A DNA stretch of 64,000 nucleotides, taken from contig NZ_JAPEVI010000002.1 of the NCBI RefSeq assembly GCF_026240905.1, positions 1 to 64,000 of the forward strand, read 5' to 3'. This document shows, piece after piece, positions 45,386 through 57,330 of the stretch (position 1 is its first letter; each line of letters begins with the position of its first letter). The translations under genes were made by a program, and so were the position numbers. A model generated the notes under the pieces. The model was not told the DNA's origin. It made no database searches and saw only the letters and a list, made by a program, of their open reading frames with translations. Origin of the DNA: Roseibium salinum. GTDB taxonomy: Bacteria; Pseudomonadota; Alphaproteobacteria; Rhizobiales; Stappiaceae.

Positions 45386-46228
45386 ATGACTGACGTGATG
45401 CCCCTGCCCGGCGTGGCAATCGCGGTCGCGCCCAATGGCGGACGCAAGACCAAGGCCGATCATCCGGCCATACCCCTCAGCCCGGGCGAGCTCGCAAAAA
45501 CCGCACAAGCCTGCCTGGAAGCCGGTGCCGCGATGATCCACGCACATGTGCGCAAGGCCGACGGCAGCCATCTCCTCGATGCCGATGCCTATCGCGAAGT
45601 GATCAATGCGGTCCGGCAGGAAGTCGGCGACAGGCTGCTGATCCAGATCACCAGCGAGGCCCTGGGCATCTACAGTCCCGGCGAGCAGATCCGGGTGGTG
45701 AAGGCGACCCGCCCGGAAGCCGCCTCGCTCGCCTACCGGGAACTGGTTCCCTCCGAAGACGACCTTCCGGCCTTTCTCGAACTGCTCCACTGGATGAAAA
45801 GGGAAAAGGTACTGCCGCAGATCATTGTCTATGATCCGTTGGAGGCGGCGCGCCTCGCGGACCTGCGCGAGCGGGGCGATCTCCCTTACAAGGACATTCC
45901 GGTGCTTTACGTCCTGGGGCGCTACACGGCCTCCCAGACGTCAACGCCGGGCGACCTGCTGCCGTTTCTGGATGCCCGCCAGCCGCGTTTCTCCCACTGG
46001 ACCGCCTGCGCCTTCGGGCGTTACGAGACGGCGTGCCTGACCGCGGCGGCGCTTCTGGGCGGGAACGTGCGCACGGGCTTTGAAAACAACACCGTGCTGC
46101 CCGATGGCCGGGAGGCGCCGGGAAACAAGGCGCTGGTCGCGAGCCTCGCCGCGTCGGTGAACAGCTGCGGCATCGGCCTCGCCGACGCGGATGCCCTGCG
46201 CGCAAAGATCACACGGTCTCTCGGATAG
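45386..46228 (+). CDS. Beta-keto acid cleavage enzyme (BKACE, 3-keto-5-aminohexanoate cleavage family)
   Basis: A 280-residue TIM-barrel enzyme of the BKACE family, which splits a beta-keto acid with acetyl-CoA. The opening AIAVAPNGGRKTKADHPAIP, the metal-binding AAMIHAHVRKADG and the later HWTACAFGRYE and GGNVRTGFENN are characteristic. Members differ widely in substrate (for example 3-keto-5-aminohexanoate or dehydrocarnitine). The divergent aminotransferase and TRAP-TAXI genes suggest that the imported compound is transaminated to a beta-keto acid and cleaved here. Confidence 0.9.
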   Translation: MTDVMPLPGVAIAVAPNGGRKTKADHPAIPLSPGELAKTAQACLEAGAAMIHAHVRKADGSHLLDADAYREVINAVRQEVGDRLLIQITSEALGIYSPGEQIRVVKATRPEAASLAYRELVPSEDDLPAFLELLHWMKREKVLPQIIVYDPLEAARLADLRERGDLPYKDIPVLYVLGRYTASQTSTPGDLLPFLDARQPRFSHWTACAFGRYETACLTAAALLGGNVRTGFENNTVLPDGREAPGNKALVASLAASVNSCGIGLADADALRAKITRSLG

Positions 46229-46266
46229 ACCCGACGCATCAGCGGCGGCACACGGAACACGTGAAG

Positions 46267-46298
46267 ACGGATCGCGCGGCAGATGCCGCGCGATCCGT
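46267..46298. terminator. 14-bp perfect hairpin between convergent BKACE and fasciclin genes
   Basis: Arms ACGGATCGCGCGGC (46267-46280) and GCCGCGCGATCCGT (46285-46298) with a 4-base loop. It lies between two convergent stops and probably acts in both directions, although no long T-run follows. Confidence 0.75.
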
Positions 46299-46306
46299 AT
46301 GTGTCA

Positions 46307-46870
46307 TCACATCTTAGGCAGGAGCACCGTGTCGATGACGTGGATCACGCCGTTCGACTGGTCGACATCGGCGATCGTCACTGTGGCCGTGTTGCCGTTT
46401 TCGTCCTCGATCATGATCGCGTCGCCCTCATACTTGGCGGTAAAGGTGCAGCCGCCGACGGTCTTGACCGGATGTGCGCCGTTGTCGTCGTCCACCATCG
46501 TCTTGATGTCACTGGACATGGCTTCGGCACCCACGACGTGGCAGGTCAGGATCTTGGCGAGCTGGTCCTTGTTCTCCGGCTTCAGCAGCGTTTCCACCGT
46601 GCCTTCCGGCAGCTTCTCAAAGGCGGCGTTGGTCGGTGCCAGAACCGTGAAAGGACCGTCTCCCTGGAGCGTTTCGACCAGTCCCGCTGCCTTGACCGCG
46701 GCAACCAGCGTGGTGTGGTCCTTCGAATTGACGGCATTCTCGACAATGTTCTTGTCCGCATACATCGCCGCGCCGCCGACCATCGGGTTATCGGCACTGG
46801 CGGGTCCGGCGAGCATGGCGAGCGCGGCGGCGCCGGAAAGGAACGATACGGTCAGTGTGCGTTTGAACAT
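46307..46870 (-). CDS. Secreted fasciclin-domain protein
   Basis: A 187-residue exported protein with a signal peptide ending at ASA (residues 1-25) and one fasciclin (FAS1) domain: TTLVAAVKAAGLVETLQGDG, FTVLAPTNAAFEKLPEGTVE and the C-terminal NGVIHVIDTVLLP. ATG 46870 follows GAGGAG. FAS1 domains mediate adhesion in bacteria and eukaryotes. The gene lies 90 bases after the anti-sigma gene in the ECF sigma operon, a recurring arrangement, and is probably a target of that sigma factor. Confidence 0.93.
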   Translation of the reverse strand: MFKRTLTVSFLSGAAALAMLAGPASADNPMVGGAAMYADKNIVENAVNSKDHTTLVAAVKAAGLVETLQGDGPFTVLAPTNAAFEKLPEGTVETLLKPENKDQLAKILTCHVVGAEAMSSDIKTMVDDDNGAHPVKTVGGCTFTAKYEGDAIMIEDENGNTATVTIADVDQSNGVIHVIDTVLLPKM

Positions 46871-46961
46871 TCTGTGTCTCCTCAAATTGCGTTCCGTTTA
46901 CGTGGAACGAGAGAAGACACGAGCGGTCGAACGGGAAAGTTTCAGCCGCCGCTGAATTTTT

Positions 46962-47675
46962 TTAGATCTTGTTGAGATTGCCGAGTGCCACCACCGGTCC
47001 GGTCGGCTGCCCAGTGGGCGATCCGCCTTCGGGTTCCAGGCTGACGGCCAGGGCGGCATCTTCTTTCGCCAGCAGCTCGCGATGCGGCCGTTGCACCGAC
47101 ACATCCACGCTCGCACCCACCGGAATGACGCCCAACGACACAGGGGCCCCGCCGTCGATCACCCAGAGTTCGAAGTCGCGGCCCGATGCCCGCGCCCCGG
47201 ACACGTGCGACAGGCCGACACGGCTGTGCACCGGGTCGTAGACCGCAACATAGTGGACGTCACTGTCCTGTGCGGCCAGCGACGCCACGAGCTGGTCCGC
47301 GGGCGCATCCGGCGGCGTCCACATCGTGGTGACGGCGACATAAACCACCAGCGCCGCGAGCGAGGCGGCCGCAAGGCCGCGCCAGAAGGCGAGGCTGTCC
47401 CAAAGGCCGGGCCGGGCCTGTTGTTCGCCGCGGCCAAACAGCCTCTGATCGAGTGACGCCTTGAGCGAAGCGGGCGGCGTGACTTCGGCAAACTCCTCCG
47501 ACAGCGGAGAAAACCGCTGTTCCCACGTCTCGACAAGCCGGGCGAAATCCGCGTCGGTTTCGATCCTGCGTGCCGCGGCAAGCCGTTCTTCCGCCGGAAG
47601 CACGCCGAGAACGTATTCGGCGGCAACCATATCGTCGCCTCCGGGCTCCCGTTTGTTTTCGTCCACCGGCGTCAT
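46962..47675 (-). CDS. Anti-sigma factor (RskA-like)
   Basis: A 237-residue single-pass membrane protein. The N-terminal cytoplasmic part (MVAAEYVLGVLPAEERLAAA, then TWEQRFSPLSEEFAEVTPPASL) is the anti-sigma domain. One membrane helix follows (FWRGLAAASLAALVVYVAVT, about residue 120), then a periplasmic RskA-type domain (FELWVIDGGAPVSLGVIP). ATG 47675 overlaps the sigma gene's stop as ATGA, so the two are made together. It should hold the ECF sigma factor at the membrane until a signal triggers its release. Confidence 0.9.
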   Translation of the reverse strand: MTPVDENKREPGGDDMVAAEYVLGVLPAEERLAAARRIETDADFARLVETWEQRFSPLSEEFAEVTPPASLKASLDQRLFGRGEQQARPGLWDSLAFWRGLAAASLAALVVYVAVTTMWTPPDAPADQLVASLAAQDSDVHYVAVYDPVHSRVGLSHVSGARASGRDFELWVIDGGAPVSLGVIPVGASVDVSVQRPHRELLAKEDAALAVSLEPEGGSPTGQPTGPVVALGNLNKI

Positions 47676-48211
47676 CGCTCGAGACATTCCCTCAGTTTCA
47701 CCAGGCTGCGGCGCAGCCAGGTCCGCATCGTGTTGAGCGGCACCTCATGCCGTTCGGAGAGCTCGGCATAGCTCATACCATCAAGATAGGCGCCGCGGAT
47801 TGCGGCCGCCCGCGTATTCTCCAGTTCATCGAGACAGCCGTCGATCTGTGCCTTCTGGCTGCCCGCAAGCGCAAGGGTTTCCGGACCGGGCGCCGGATCG
47901 GCGACGCTCTGCGCATCGTCCAGGTCAACTGCGGACACGCGGCGCGCTCTCAGCCGGTCGATCGCGTGATTGCGTGCGACGGCTGCAAGCCAGGAGATCG
48001 GGCTCAGGTCGGAGACGGAAAAGCGGTCGGCCTTGGTCCAGATCTTCAGGAACACCTCCTGCAGGGCTTCCTCCGCTTCCGCACGATCATTCAAGACACG
48101 AAGGCAGACGCCGAATAGTTTCGCACTGGTGCGATTGTAAAGCTGATCGAATGCGGCGCGATCCTTCATCGCGATCCGTGCGATCATTCTACCTAGGTCA
48201 TCCGGCGTCAT
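47672..48211 (-). CDS. ECF-type RNA polymerase sigma factor
   Basis: A 179-residue sigma-70 factor of the extracytoplasmic function class. Region 2 (AFDQLYNRTSAKLFGVCLRVL, then EAEEALQEVFLKIWTKA and AVARNHAIDRLRARR) and region 4 (LDGMSYAELSERHEVPLNTM) are complete. Its genetic coupling with a RskA-like anti-sigma factor and a FAS1 gene resembles the SigK-type group. The target promoters cannot be read from one locus. Confidence 0.94.
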   Translation of the reverse strand: MTPDDLGRMIARIAMKDRAAFDQLYNRTSAKLFGVCLRVLNDRAEAEEALQEVFLKIWTKADRFSVSDLSPISWLAAVARNHAIDRLRARRVSAVDLDDAQSVADPAPGPETLALAGSQKAQIDGCLDELENTRAAAIRGAYLDGMSYAELSERHEVPLNTMRTWLRRSLVKLRECLER

Positions 48212-48496
48212 AAATGTCCTATTAGCACGTCCGAGCGAATTCCTGTCATCTTCGTTCCAAGACGCACGTCTTGACCCGGCGACAAATCATCAGGGGTGCG
48301 TCACTATATGAGGCAGCCCGAAGGAATTCAAAGAGGGGTTGGGGCAGTTTCCGGAGTGCTATGGGCCGGCGAGGGTTCGGCCAGCCTGTAAACTTTTCTC
48401 CATCCGAACCGGGTCCATGGCCGACCGAATGGTGCCGGACCTACTCGGCTCCCCTACGTGCCACCCGGTCATAAAAACCCGATCGTCCCGAGGACT

Positions 48497-48994
48497 TCAC
48501 GGCTGGACGAGAAGGGAAATCACCAGTGCGAGCAATGCAATGACTGTCGTCGCCGCCCGGGCGGCGTGGGCGTATTCCCATTTGTCCCGCAGGTCCGTCC
48601 ACGCCGGTTGCTGTCCGACCTGCTTGGAGCCGGTCCCGAAGAAAGCCGAGCCGGACGCGGACACAGCCTGGCCTTCCATCCAGTACTTGTTGACGGGATG
48701 GACCGCCAGCCAGTAGATCGCCACCGTCAGAACCATGCCGACAAGCGCGATCAGCACGAGCCAGAAGGCAGCCGTGCCCGCCGGTGTGAGAAACAGCAGG
48801 AGAGCGGTCACGATGATGCTCAAGGGCTCAGCGGCACCGCCGAAGGTAAAACCGGGATAGTAGATACGCTGCACGGCGCGATACGTCTCCTCGTCCAGCC
48901 GCATCTTGCCGGGAAGCTCCAGAGCATGCGCGACGGCAAGCGCCGCAGGCAGCGCAACGATCATGACGGTCAATACCTGGAGCAGTTCGAACAT
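48497..48994 (-). CDS. Four-helix membrane protein (DUF1772-like)
   Basis: A 165-residue protein with four hydrophobic helices (residues 3-23, 55-75, 80-100 and 145-163). The late segment WTDLRDKWEYAHAARAATTV resembles the DUF1772 / anthrone-oxygenase-like family, in which a similar W-x-LRxxWEYxHA motif precedes the last helix. No partner gene is adjacent and the function is unknown. No clear ribosome site is seen. Confidence 0.65.
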   Translation of the reverse strand: MFELLQVLTVMIVALPAALAVAHALELPGKMRLDEETYRAVQRIYYPGFTFGGAAEPLSIIVTALLLFLTPAGTAAFWLVLIALVGMVLTVAIYWLAVHPVNKYWMEGQAVSASGSAFFGTGSKQVGQQPAWTDLRDKWEYAHAARAATTVIALLALVISLLVQP

Positions 48995-49201
48995 TTCGGC
49001 CCGGGTTCAGTTCACGCGTGTACGCAAGGTTACTTGCGGCCGGAACGTTTTCGAAATCGAAATGTTCCCCGCGCGGGGTCCGCTCGGAAATGGTCCCCCT
49101 CTCGGCGGCTGATCCAGCCATCCGGTGGTCGCATTCGGGTGCGGGGCGTCAAAGGGCTGTTTTCGTTGCGGCCGGCAGCCTCTCGCGGGACATGCGACGT
49201 G

Positions 49202-49230
49202 AAGGCAAACCGCCTTCACGGTTTGCCTTT
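49202..49230. terminator. 11-bp perfect hairpin after the hsp20 gene
   Basis: AAGGCAAACCG (49202-49212) pairs with CGGTTTGCCTT (49219-49229) around CCTTCA. It lies 45 bases past the Hsp20 stop on the minus strand. The flanking T content is low on that strand. Confidence 0.55.
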
Positions 49231-49273
49231 AAGGAAATCAAATCGGAGATTTCGCCCGGCTTGAGGCTCTGGC

Positions 49274-49810
49274 TCATGCGGCCTTGATGCCGATCTTCTT
49301 CTCCTGTTTCCTGGCTTCTGCGGATTTCGGCAGGCTTACGGTCAGGACACCTTTGCCAAACGTTGCCTCGATCTTGTCCGCATCAACGCCCGTGGGAAGA
49401 GAGAAGCTGCGCTGGAAGGAGCCGTAGCGGCGCTCGGAGACGTAGTATTCCTTCTCGCGCTCTTCCTTTTCTTCGCTCTTTTCGCCCTTGATGGTGATCA
49501 CGCCGTTGGACACCTTGATGTCGATGTCCTTGTCTTCCATGCCGGGCAATTCAGCCGTGATCTCATAGCCCTTACCCTTCTCGACCAGGTCGATCGCAGG
49601 TGCGAAAGTCCATGCTCCACGCGGCCAATCGGCCTCCATGTCGAACAGGGAAGGACGCTGTGCCCGCCGTCCGCCGAACGGGTGGAAGTTATCGAACAGA
49701 CGGTCGATTTCGCGGTGGAGGGTTTCGAACGGCGACCAATGCTCTTTCGTCGTCGCAGCAGCTTTTTCGTCCGCCTTATTCACCGGCAGTTTGGTGACAG
49801 TCTTTGCCAT
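49274..49810 (-). CDS. Small heat-shock protein, Hsp20 family
   Basis: A 178-residue ATP-independent chaperone that binds unfolding proteins. The alpha-crystallin domain covers about residues 65-165: FAPAIDLVEKGKGYEITAEL, DIDIKVSNGVITIKGEK, RYGSFQRSFSLPTGVD and GVLTVSLPK. The N-terminal arm (ETLHREIDRLFDNFHPFGGRR) is typical. It lies near three universal stress proteins and a cation ATPase, suggesting a common stress regime. An FNR-like box is 212 bases upstream. Confidence 0.95.
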   Translation of the reverse strand: MAKTVTKLPVNKADEKAAATTKEHWSPFETLHREIDRLFDNFHPFGGRRAQRPSLFDMEADWPRGAWTFAPAIDLVEKGKGYEITAELPGMEDKDIDIKVSNGVITIKGEKSEEKEEREKEYYVSERRYGSFQRSFSLPTGVDADKIEATFGKGVLTVSLPKSAEARKQEKKIGIKAA

Positions 49811-50224
49811 GACATTACTCCACGTTTCTCGGCGGCGGTCGTCATCCGTGAGGGAGCGATCCCCGCTAACCCAATCTGATCCGACCCGGAAGTCGCTTGA
49901 CCGGTGTACGGGCCGGCTCTTCGGACCGGGCGTGTGGTCGTGTCATGGGGTATTTGACGGGGCCTTTGTCCGCCAGTTTCCGAAGGCGTCTTCATGAAAT
50001 ACCGCTTCCGCGTTATCATCATTGACGGGGATCAAGGCTTGCCCGGGAAAATCGACTGGTAAGGCGTTTGCGTATTTGACCGGCTTCTTGAGCTAGCAGG
50101 CTTTCCTATCCACGAGGAACACTCAGGCCATATGTGTTTCGCGCACTTCGACATGCCGCGTCGCGGAGCCATAGGCTTCCGCCGTGGAAAGGAACCCGAT
50201 CCTTCTTTCCAGTTCCACCATATG
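49811..50224. other. Gene-free stretch upstream of hsp20
   Basis: About 410 bases between the hsp20 start and the stop of the next usp gene, both leftward. It contains the FNR-like site at 50022. No supportable gene was found; a 74-codon frame starting at 50256 overlaps the usp gene and looks accidental. Confidence 0.5.
50022..50035. promoter_or_regulatory. FNR/FixK-like box
   Basis: TTGAC-GGGG-ATCAA differs from the FNR/FixK consensus TTGAT-N4-ATCAA at one base. It lies 212 bases upstream of hsp20, in a stretch without genes. Universal stress proteins, small chaperones and cation ATPases belong to FixK/FNR regulons in several alphaproteobacteria, so the site makes biological sense. Confidence 0.5.
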
Positions 50225-51049
50225 TCAGTTCGACAGCAGTCGGTGTATCGACTCATCGGAGATCATGGTCCGGGTGGCGCCGCCAAATGCCCATTCACGC
50301 ATACGGCTGTGACCGAAACCGCCCGAGACGATGAGACCGGCCTGCATCGCGTGCGCGGTTTCGACCAGCACCTCGCCGACATGTTTCGACGCCGACAGAA
50401 CTTCTGAACGCGCCTTGACGCCGTGCTTCATGAGAAAGCGAACCACATCGGCAACGCTGTCCTTCATTTCTTCCCGGTTGTCCTCTTCGACGGCGGCCAC
50501 CAGCACATCGGAAGCCCGCCTCAACACCGGCAGAGCATCGGAGACCGCTCGGCGGGCCTCGCGGGTGTTCTTCCAGCCTATGAGAACCCGCTCTGCTTCA
50601 AAAGTGGACTGTTCGGGCGCCAGCAGCAGAACAGGCCGCCCGGCGGAAAGAACCAGGCTGCCGATATCGACCGAACGGTAGCCGTCCGACATGACGCCGC
50701 TTTCCCCGACCCCGGTGACAATCAGGTCGGCGGCCCTTGCATGGTCTGCCAGAAGCCTGCTGGGATCGCCTACCAGGCCGCGCCAGGATGCCCGCTCGCT
50801 GTCTCCGGCAACCTCTTCGAAGCACGCCCGAGCCTCTGCGAGATGGCGCTGGATATCGTCCCTCTGCTGGGCGAAGAACTGCGCTTCGAAGCCACCCTCC
50901 ACAGCCACAGACGGCGGCATGTAGGTGTCGCAGGCGCAGAAGCCGATCAGATCCGCCTCGAAATCGTCGGCCAGTTGCGATGCAATCCGGATACGCTCCA
51001 CGGACGGGTGGTCGATATCCAGGTGAACCAGAATGGTATTGTAGAACAT
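50225..51049 (-). CDS. Universal stress protein with two Usp halves
   Basis: A 274-residue protein of tandem UspA type. ATG 51049 follows AAAGGG. The second half ends with the nucleotide-binding motif LIVSGGFGHSRMREWAFGGATR. The first half keeps the fold (FYNTILVHLDIDHPSVERIRIASQLADD) and ends in a degenerate motif (VIVTGVG-like LIVTGVGESGVMSDG). Tandem Usp proteins of this type are common in alpha- and betaproteobacteria and respond to oxygen limitation or starvation. It is one of three similar genes in 6 kb. Confidence 0.92.
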   Translation of the reverse strand: MFYNTILVHLDIDHPSVERIRIASQLADDFEADLIGFCACDTYMPPSVAVEGGFEAQFFAQQRDDIQRHLAEARACFEEVAGDSERASWRGLVGDPSRLLADHARAADLIVTGVGESGVMSDGYRSVDIGSLVLSAGRPVLLLAPEQSTFEAERVLIGWKNTREARRAVSDALPVLRRASDVLVAAVEEDNREEMKDSVADVVRFLMKHGVKARSEVLSASKHVGEVLVETAHAMQAGLIVSGGFGHSRMREWAFGGATRTMISDESIHRLLSN

Positions 51050-51377
51050 GGCATACCCTTTCCTCGGGAGATTCCCGCGGCCGCCGGGAGCGGCTTTCAT
51101 CGAAGCGCTTTCGGTCCGCCGCTCACTCCGTTTATTCTGCTTGGGACAGGCGCCGTTGGCGCGATCAGACCGTCATTTCAGGTTCAATCATTCTCTCTTC
51201 TGGAGGCTCCGGTATTTCCATCATCGTGGCCTCGGCTAGGGGAAGGCCGCTGGCACGTCATGCAGGCTTTTTCACGTGCTGCAGGACGGAAAAGGACTTT
51301 CTTGTGAGCCATGGAAGTGCCCTCGGATGAACCGGTTCATTCCTACTCCCGAAGGGCGCGTGCCGCCTTGATGCGCG
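51050..51377. other. Gene-free stretch between two usp genes
   Basis: About 330 bases upstream of the first usp gene. At its right end, running into the next gene's stop, is TTGAT-GCGC-GTCAA (51368-51381). Nothing else stands out. Confidence 0.45.
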
Positions 51378-51381
51378 TCAA
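51368..51381. promoter_or_regulatory. FNR/FixK-like box
   Basis: TTGAT-GCGC-GTCAA, one mismatch from TTGAT-N4-ATCAA and perfectly symmetrical in its outer arms. It lies 319 bases upstream of the usp start at 51049 and overlaps the last codons of the other usp gene. The distance makes it weaker evidence than the 50022 site. Confidence 0.35.
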
Positions 51382-52220
51382 TGCGAAAGGAGAAGCGGAA
51401 TACTGCTGTTTTCCAGCATTTCCCGTGTCGTGCCGCCAAGAATGTTCTGCCGCAGCCTGGAATGGCCATAGGCCCCCATGACCAGCAGATCGATATCGAG
51501 TTCGCGCGCCGTATCGAGAAGCGCTTCGGAGACCGGCCGGCCGGCGGAGGCGATATTATGTATGGTGACCTTCAGACCGTGCCGGGAAAGCACGAGCGCA
51601 ATGTCACTGCCCGGTTCCTCGCCGTGATCCTCGTTCCCGACCTCCGGGTCAACGACAAAGATGTCGACCTCGCCGGCCCTGGCAAGGAACGGTATGGCAT
51701 CGGAGACGGCGCGCGCCGCCTCGCGGCGCGCGTTCCAGGCAATCGCCACCCGTTCACCGAAAGCGTTCGCCTTGAAGGCTCTGGGAACGTAGACGACAGC
51801 CCTGCCGGAATCGAACAGGGCGCCGTCGATTGCGTTGCGTTCGATCGACGTCAGTTCCCGCTCCCCGGACCGCAGCATCAATGCCAGGTCGCAGTAGATC
51901 GCGTGGCGCGCGACCACGTCGTCCTCCCGCTCGGTGGAGGCCAGACAGGGGCGGATGTCGAAGGAAATGTCTTCCGCAGCAAGCCTCGCCTGCAGCCTGT
52001 CGGTCACGGACGTCAAATCGACCCGCCGCTGGTCGCATTCCTTTGCCCAGACCTCGATATAGCCCTGCCCTCCATATCCATAGAAGGGCAGTTGTGGCAC
52101 TTCGCTGACATTGAGGACGGTGAGATGGGCATCGCAGATCCTCGCAACGGAAATGGCCGTCTCGAGGTTCTCAAGAGCGGTTTTGGATTCTGTCACTGCA
52201 AGTATGGTCTTGATGGGCAT
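51378..52220 (-). CDS. Universal stress protein with two Usp halves
   Basis: A 280-residue tandem UspA protein. ATG 52220 opens MPIKTILAVTESKTALENLE, the expected first strand. The C-terminal half ends with DIDLLVMGAYGHSRLRQNILGGTTREML, an intact G-x2-G-x9-G-type nucleotide motif. The first half lacks it (CDLALMLRSGERELTSIERN). It is separated from the divergent P-type ATPase by about 240 bases and probably shares its regulation. Confidence 0.92.
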   Translation of the reverse strand: MPIKTILAVTESKTALENLETAISVARICDAHLTVLNVSEVPQLPFYGYGGQGYIEVWAKECDQRRVDLTSVTDRLQARLAAEDISFDIRPCLASTEREDDVVARHAIYCDLALMLRSGERELTSIERNAIDGALFDSGRAVVYVPRAFKANAFGERVAIAWNARREAARAVSDAIPFLARAGEVDIFVVDPEVGNEDHGEEPGSDIALVLSRHGLKVTIHNIASAGRPVSEALLDTARELDIDLLVMGAYGHSRLRQNILGGTTREMLENSSIPLLLSH

Positions 52221-52462
52221 CGGCGCTACTTCGAAAAGGGCGGCACAGCGCCGCCGGGATGAGACAGTATCGCCGGGTGAATGGTCTTTGGACAACTGGT
52301 ATCAAATACTTACAGGCGCCAGAACCCGGACGGTCGCAACCGGCGAATGTGGACGTGCAGGCCCTGTAAGGAATGACACCTACTTGGCGCGCTGGTCGAA
52401 ACGCCCAAAAGTGGACGGGGCGCTTGCGATCCGCAATCGACCGCCGTCTTCGCCGAGCATGA

Positions 52463-55221
<2,759 letters not shown>

Positions 55222-55225
<4 letters not shown>

Positions 55226-56112
55226 TGCGCCATCAGGACGGCAGTCGCCGCGGCGTTTGCCAGGACGTGCTTCGTCACGCCGCCGATCAGAAAATCCCGT
55301 ATGCGGCTATGGGAATAGGCTCCCATCACCAGCAAGCCGGCATTGCGGGTGCCGGCTTCCGCCAGGAGCGTCTCGCCGACCGAGCGGTCGCTCCCGCCGA
55401 TCATGCTCGATGTCGCGGTCACGCCGTGGCAACTCAGGTAATCGATGAGATCCTTGTGCGCAAAGCCGATGTTCTGGTCTTCATGGCCGACGCTGACGAT
55501 CTCCACGCCGTGAGCACGCTGCAGGAACGGGATGGCCGCGCTTACCGCGTGCCAGCATTGCGGACTGTTCTTCCAGGCAATCAGCGCCGTTTCGTTGAGA
55601 GCCCTGCCCGTTGCCATGGGCGCGAGAAGCACCGGGCGCCCGGTGCGCAGCAGAGCGATTTCGGCGACTTCTCTCAAGGACTGGGCAACCACTTCGCTTC
55701 CCGCGACAACCAGATCAAAGGCTGCCGCCCGATTGATGGTGATCGAGGAATAGTCGCCATCGGTTTCCATCCAGCGGGCGCTCGGGAAGGTATCTATCGC
55801 GGTGCCCCCGCTGATGAGGGGGATATGGTTCAGGCCGCAGGCCCTGGAAAACCGCTCGCGCATGTCCCGTGCGGCTCGTTCACCGGCTTCTGCAGGCCCA
55901 TGTTCGACAGCAACGTCCTGGAACTGGTTCACGCCCGAGAATTCGGAAAAAGGCACACCCCGTTGCGGGACCGTCGGCGCTTGCGGCGGTTCTGAAATGA
56001 AAAGCGCTTCGATATGGGCTTCAAGGAAGGTCGCCGCCGAAAGCGCGAGCTGGATTTCTTCGACCGGGTTCGTGTTCCCCGGAATCGGAAGGAAAATGCG
56101 CTTGATGCTCAT
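55222..56112 (-). CDS. Universal stress protein with two Usp halves
   Basis: A 296-residue tandem UspA protein starting MSIKRIFLPIPGNTNPVEEI. The C-terminal half has the complete nucleotide motif LLVMGAYSHSRIRDFLIGGVTKHVL. The first half has LVVAGSEVVAQSLREV, without it. It is convergent with the P-type ATPase, and the stop codons overlap by four bases. It is the third such gene of this cluster. Confidence 0.92.
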
Positions 56113-57042
56113 GGTATTGCCTCGCATGCGTAAAGGCTTGTCGCACCGAAGTAGCGCACCACCACGAAGGACGCGGCTGCAGGGTGGCCGGCACGGTGAA
56201 CGAGCCAAAGCCGACTGTGACGGGCGCCGGACTTTTGCTGAAGCAACCTGCGCCGCATCGGACGCATGCGGGTTGAATGGAGTGCGCCAGCCGCTTTACG
56301 CGCCTTGACCTCAGGCAGGGAAACAAGGTTCAGGCGTGCCGTCTCCCGGTAGATTTCGGGAATAACAGCTGGCGCACTCACTCAAGCAATCCGACCCGGC
56401 GGCCAGACCTACGACATACCTCTTCCCGAATTCTTGCGACTTCAAAGAGTAGGTTGTCGATTGTTCAAGGGTCTCATTCAACGATGGCAGCTTGAGGTCA
56501 TAATTCTAGCAATATATGGCCAACTAAAAGGCAGTTAAGAGAGACGTTTACTTTCGGAGATCTGCAGATACTGCGCCCGGGTCGTTTTCGGACTGAAGCG
56601 ATATTGGCTGCGCTGAGCTGTGTTTGTGAACCCCGGTCGAAAAGGCCATCACCGGCGTGACCGACCGGTGATGGCCTTCTGCCGGATGCACGGACGTCTT
56701 CGATGTCCGTCCGCGGAGGAGGCATCCGGCTGGTTGCCGTGGCAGGCTCACAGGGACGATCCGGGCGTGCTGCATAAGCCCCTCGTTCCACTGTGGTTAG
56801 GTGCGCCGCCATCTTCGATCCGCAACATTCCAACAATGCGAGTTGTTCACGCCGGCCTTGCGACGGCGGTGAGGAAGTCTCGTGACAATGTTGGGATCGT
56901 TTGAGCGAAGCGGTCACAGGAACGTCTAATCATGAACAATTTTTGCGTGTTTTGGCAAGATTAAGACAACCGCTGATGGGGCAGCCTGCTCCGGACCAAG
57001 GTACGGAGCAGGATTGCGCGGCCCGACCCGGGCCGCGTCGCG
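56113..57042. other. Long gene-free stretch with an orphan hairpin
   Basis: About 930 bases without a gene that I can support: the frames that cross it lack ribosome sites and have odd composition. Its main structure is the 14-bp hairpin at 56642-56678. Its left part is the upstream region of the third usp gene. Confidence 0.5.
56642..56678 (-). terminator. Orphan 14-bp perfect hairpin, possible small-RNA terminator
   Basis: AAGGCCATCACCGG (56642-56655) and CCGGTGATGGCCTT (56665-56678) pair perfectly around a 9-base loop. On the minus strand the stem is followed by TTTTC. No protein gene ends nearby on that strand, so it may end a short non-coding transcript starting somewhere in 56700-56900. 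Confidence 0.45.
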
Positions 57043-57330
57043 TCAGAATTCGACGGTCTGAAGCTTGCCGACATATTCGGTTTTCAGACCGTCGCAACGG
57101 GCTTTGTGCAGGAGGTAGTTTACGCCGGTGATGTCCGTCTGAATCATGTCGCCGGCCTTGGCGAACCGCCTGGTGGTCAAGCTCTCCTTGAGCCACCTGC
57201 TGGCCTGCCAGGAGAGAACGGCTATCCGCCATCCAGTAGTTTCAGAGAAGGTAATGCGGAAATCGGGCCATCGGGCCTCTCCACGCTCTGTTTCGTCATC
57301 GTATCGGACCTGTGCTGCAAGGGTACTCAT
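57043..57330 (-). CDS. Small hypothetical protein
   Basis: A 95-residue protein that I do not recognise. ATG 57330 has a strong ribosome site (GGGAGGG), which decides against longer in-frame starts. The sequence is soluble, with FRITFSETTGWRIAVLSWQA, a helix WLKESLTTRRFAKAGDMIQT and a final VNYLLHKARCDGLKTEYV. No signal peptide or membrane helix is visible. It is isolated from other genes on both sides. Confidence 0.6.
   Translation of the reverse strand: MSTLAAQVRYDDETERGEARWPDFRITFSETTGWRIAVLSWQASRWLKESLTTRRFAKAGDMIQTDITGVNYLLHKARCDGLKTEYVGKLQTVEF

Noticed and set aside
50032..50256. Leftward frame of 74 codons next to the usp gene
   Set aside because: It overlaps the usp gene, has no ribosome site and has a composition unlike neighbouring proteins.
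52290..52320. Possible FNR box between the usp and P-type ATPase genes
   Set aside because: TTGG and ATCAA halves are present, but the spacing is wrong for an FNR or FixK site.
56109..56917. Several frames of 70-140 codons on both strands
   Set aside because: None has a ribosome site or a plausible protein, and one of them contains the 14-bp hairpin.
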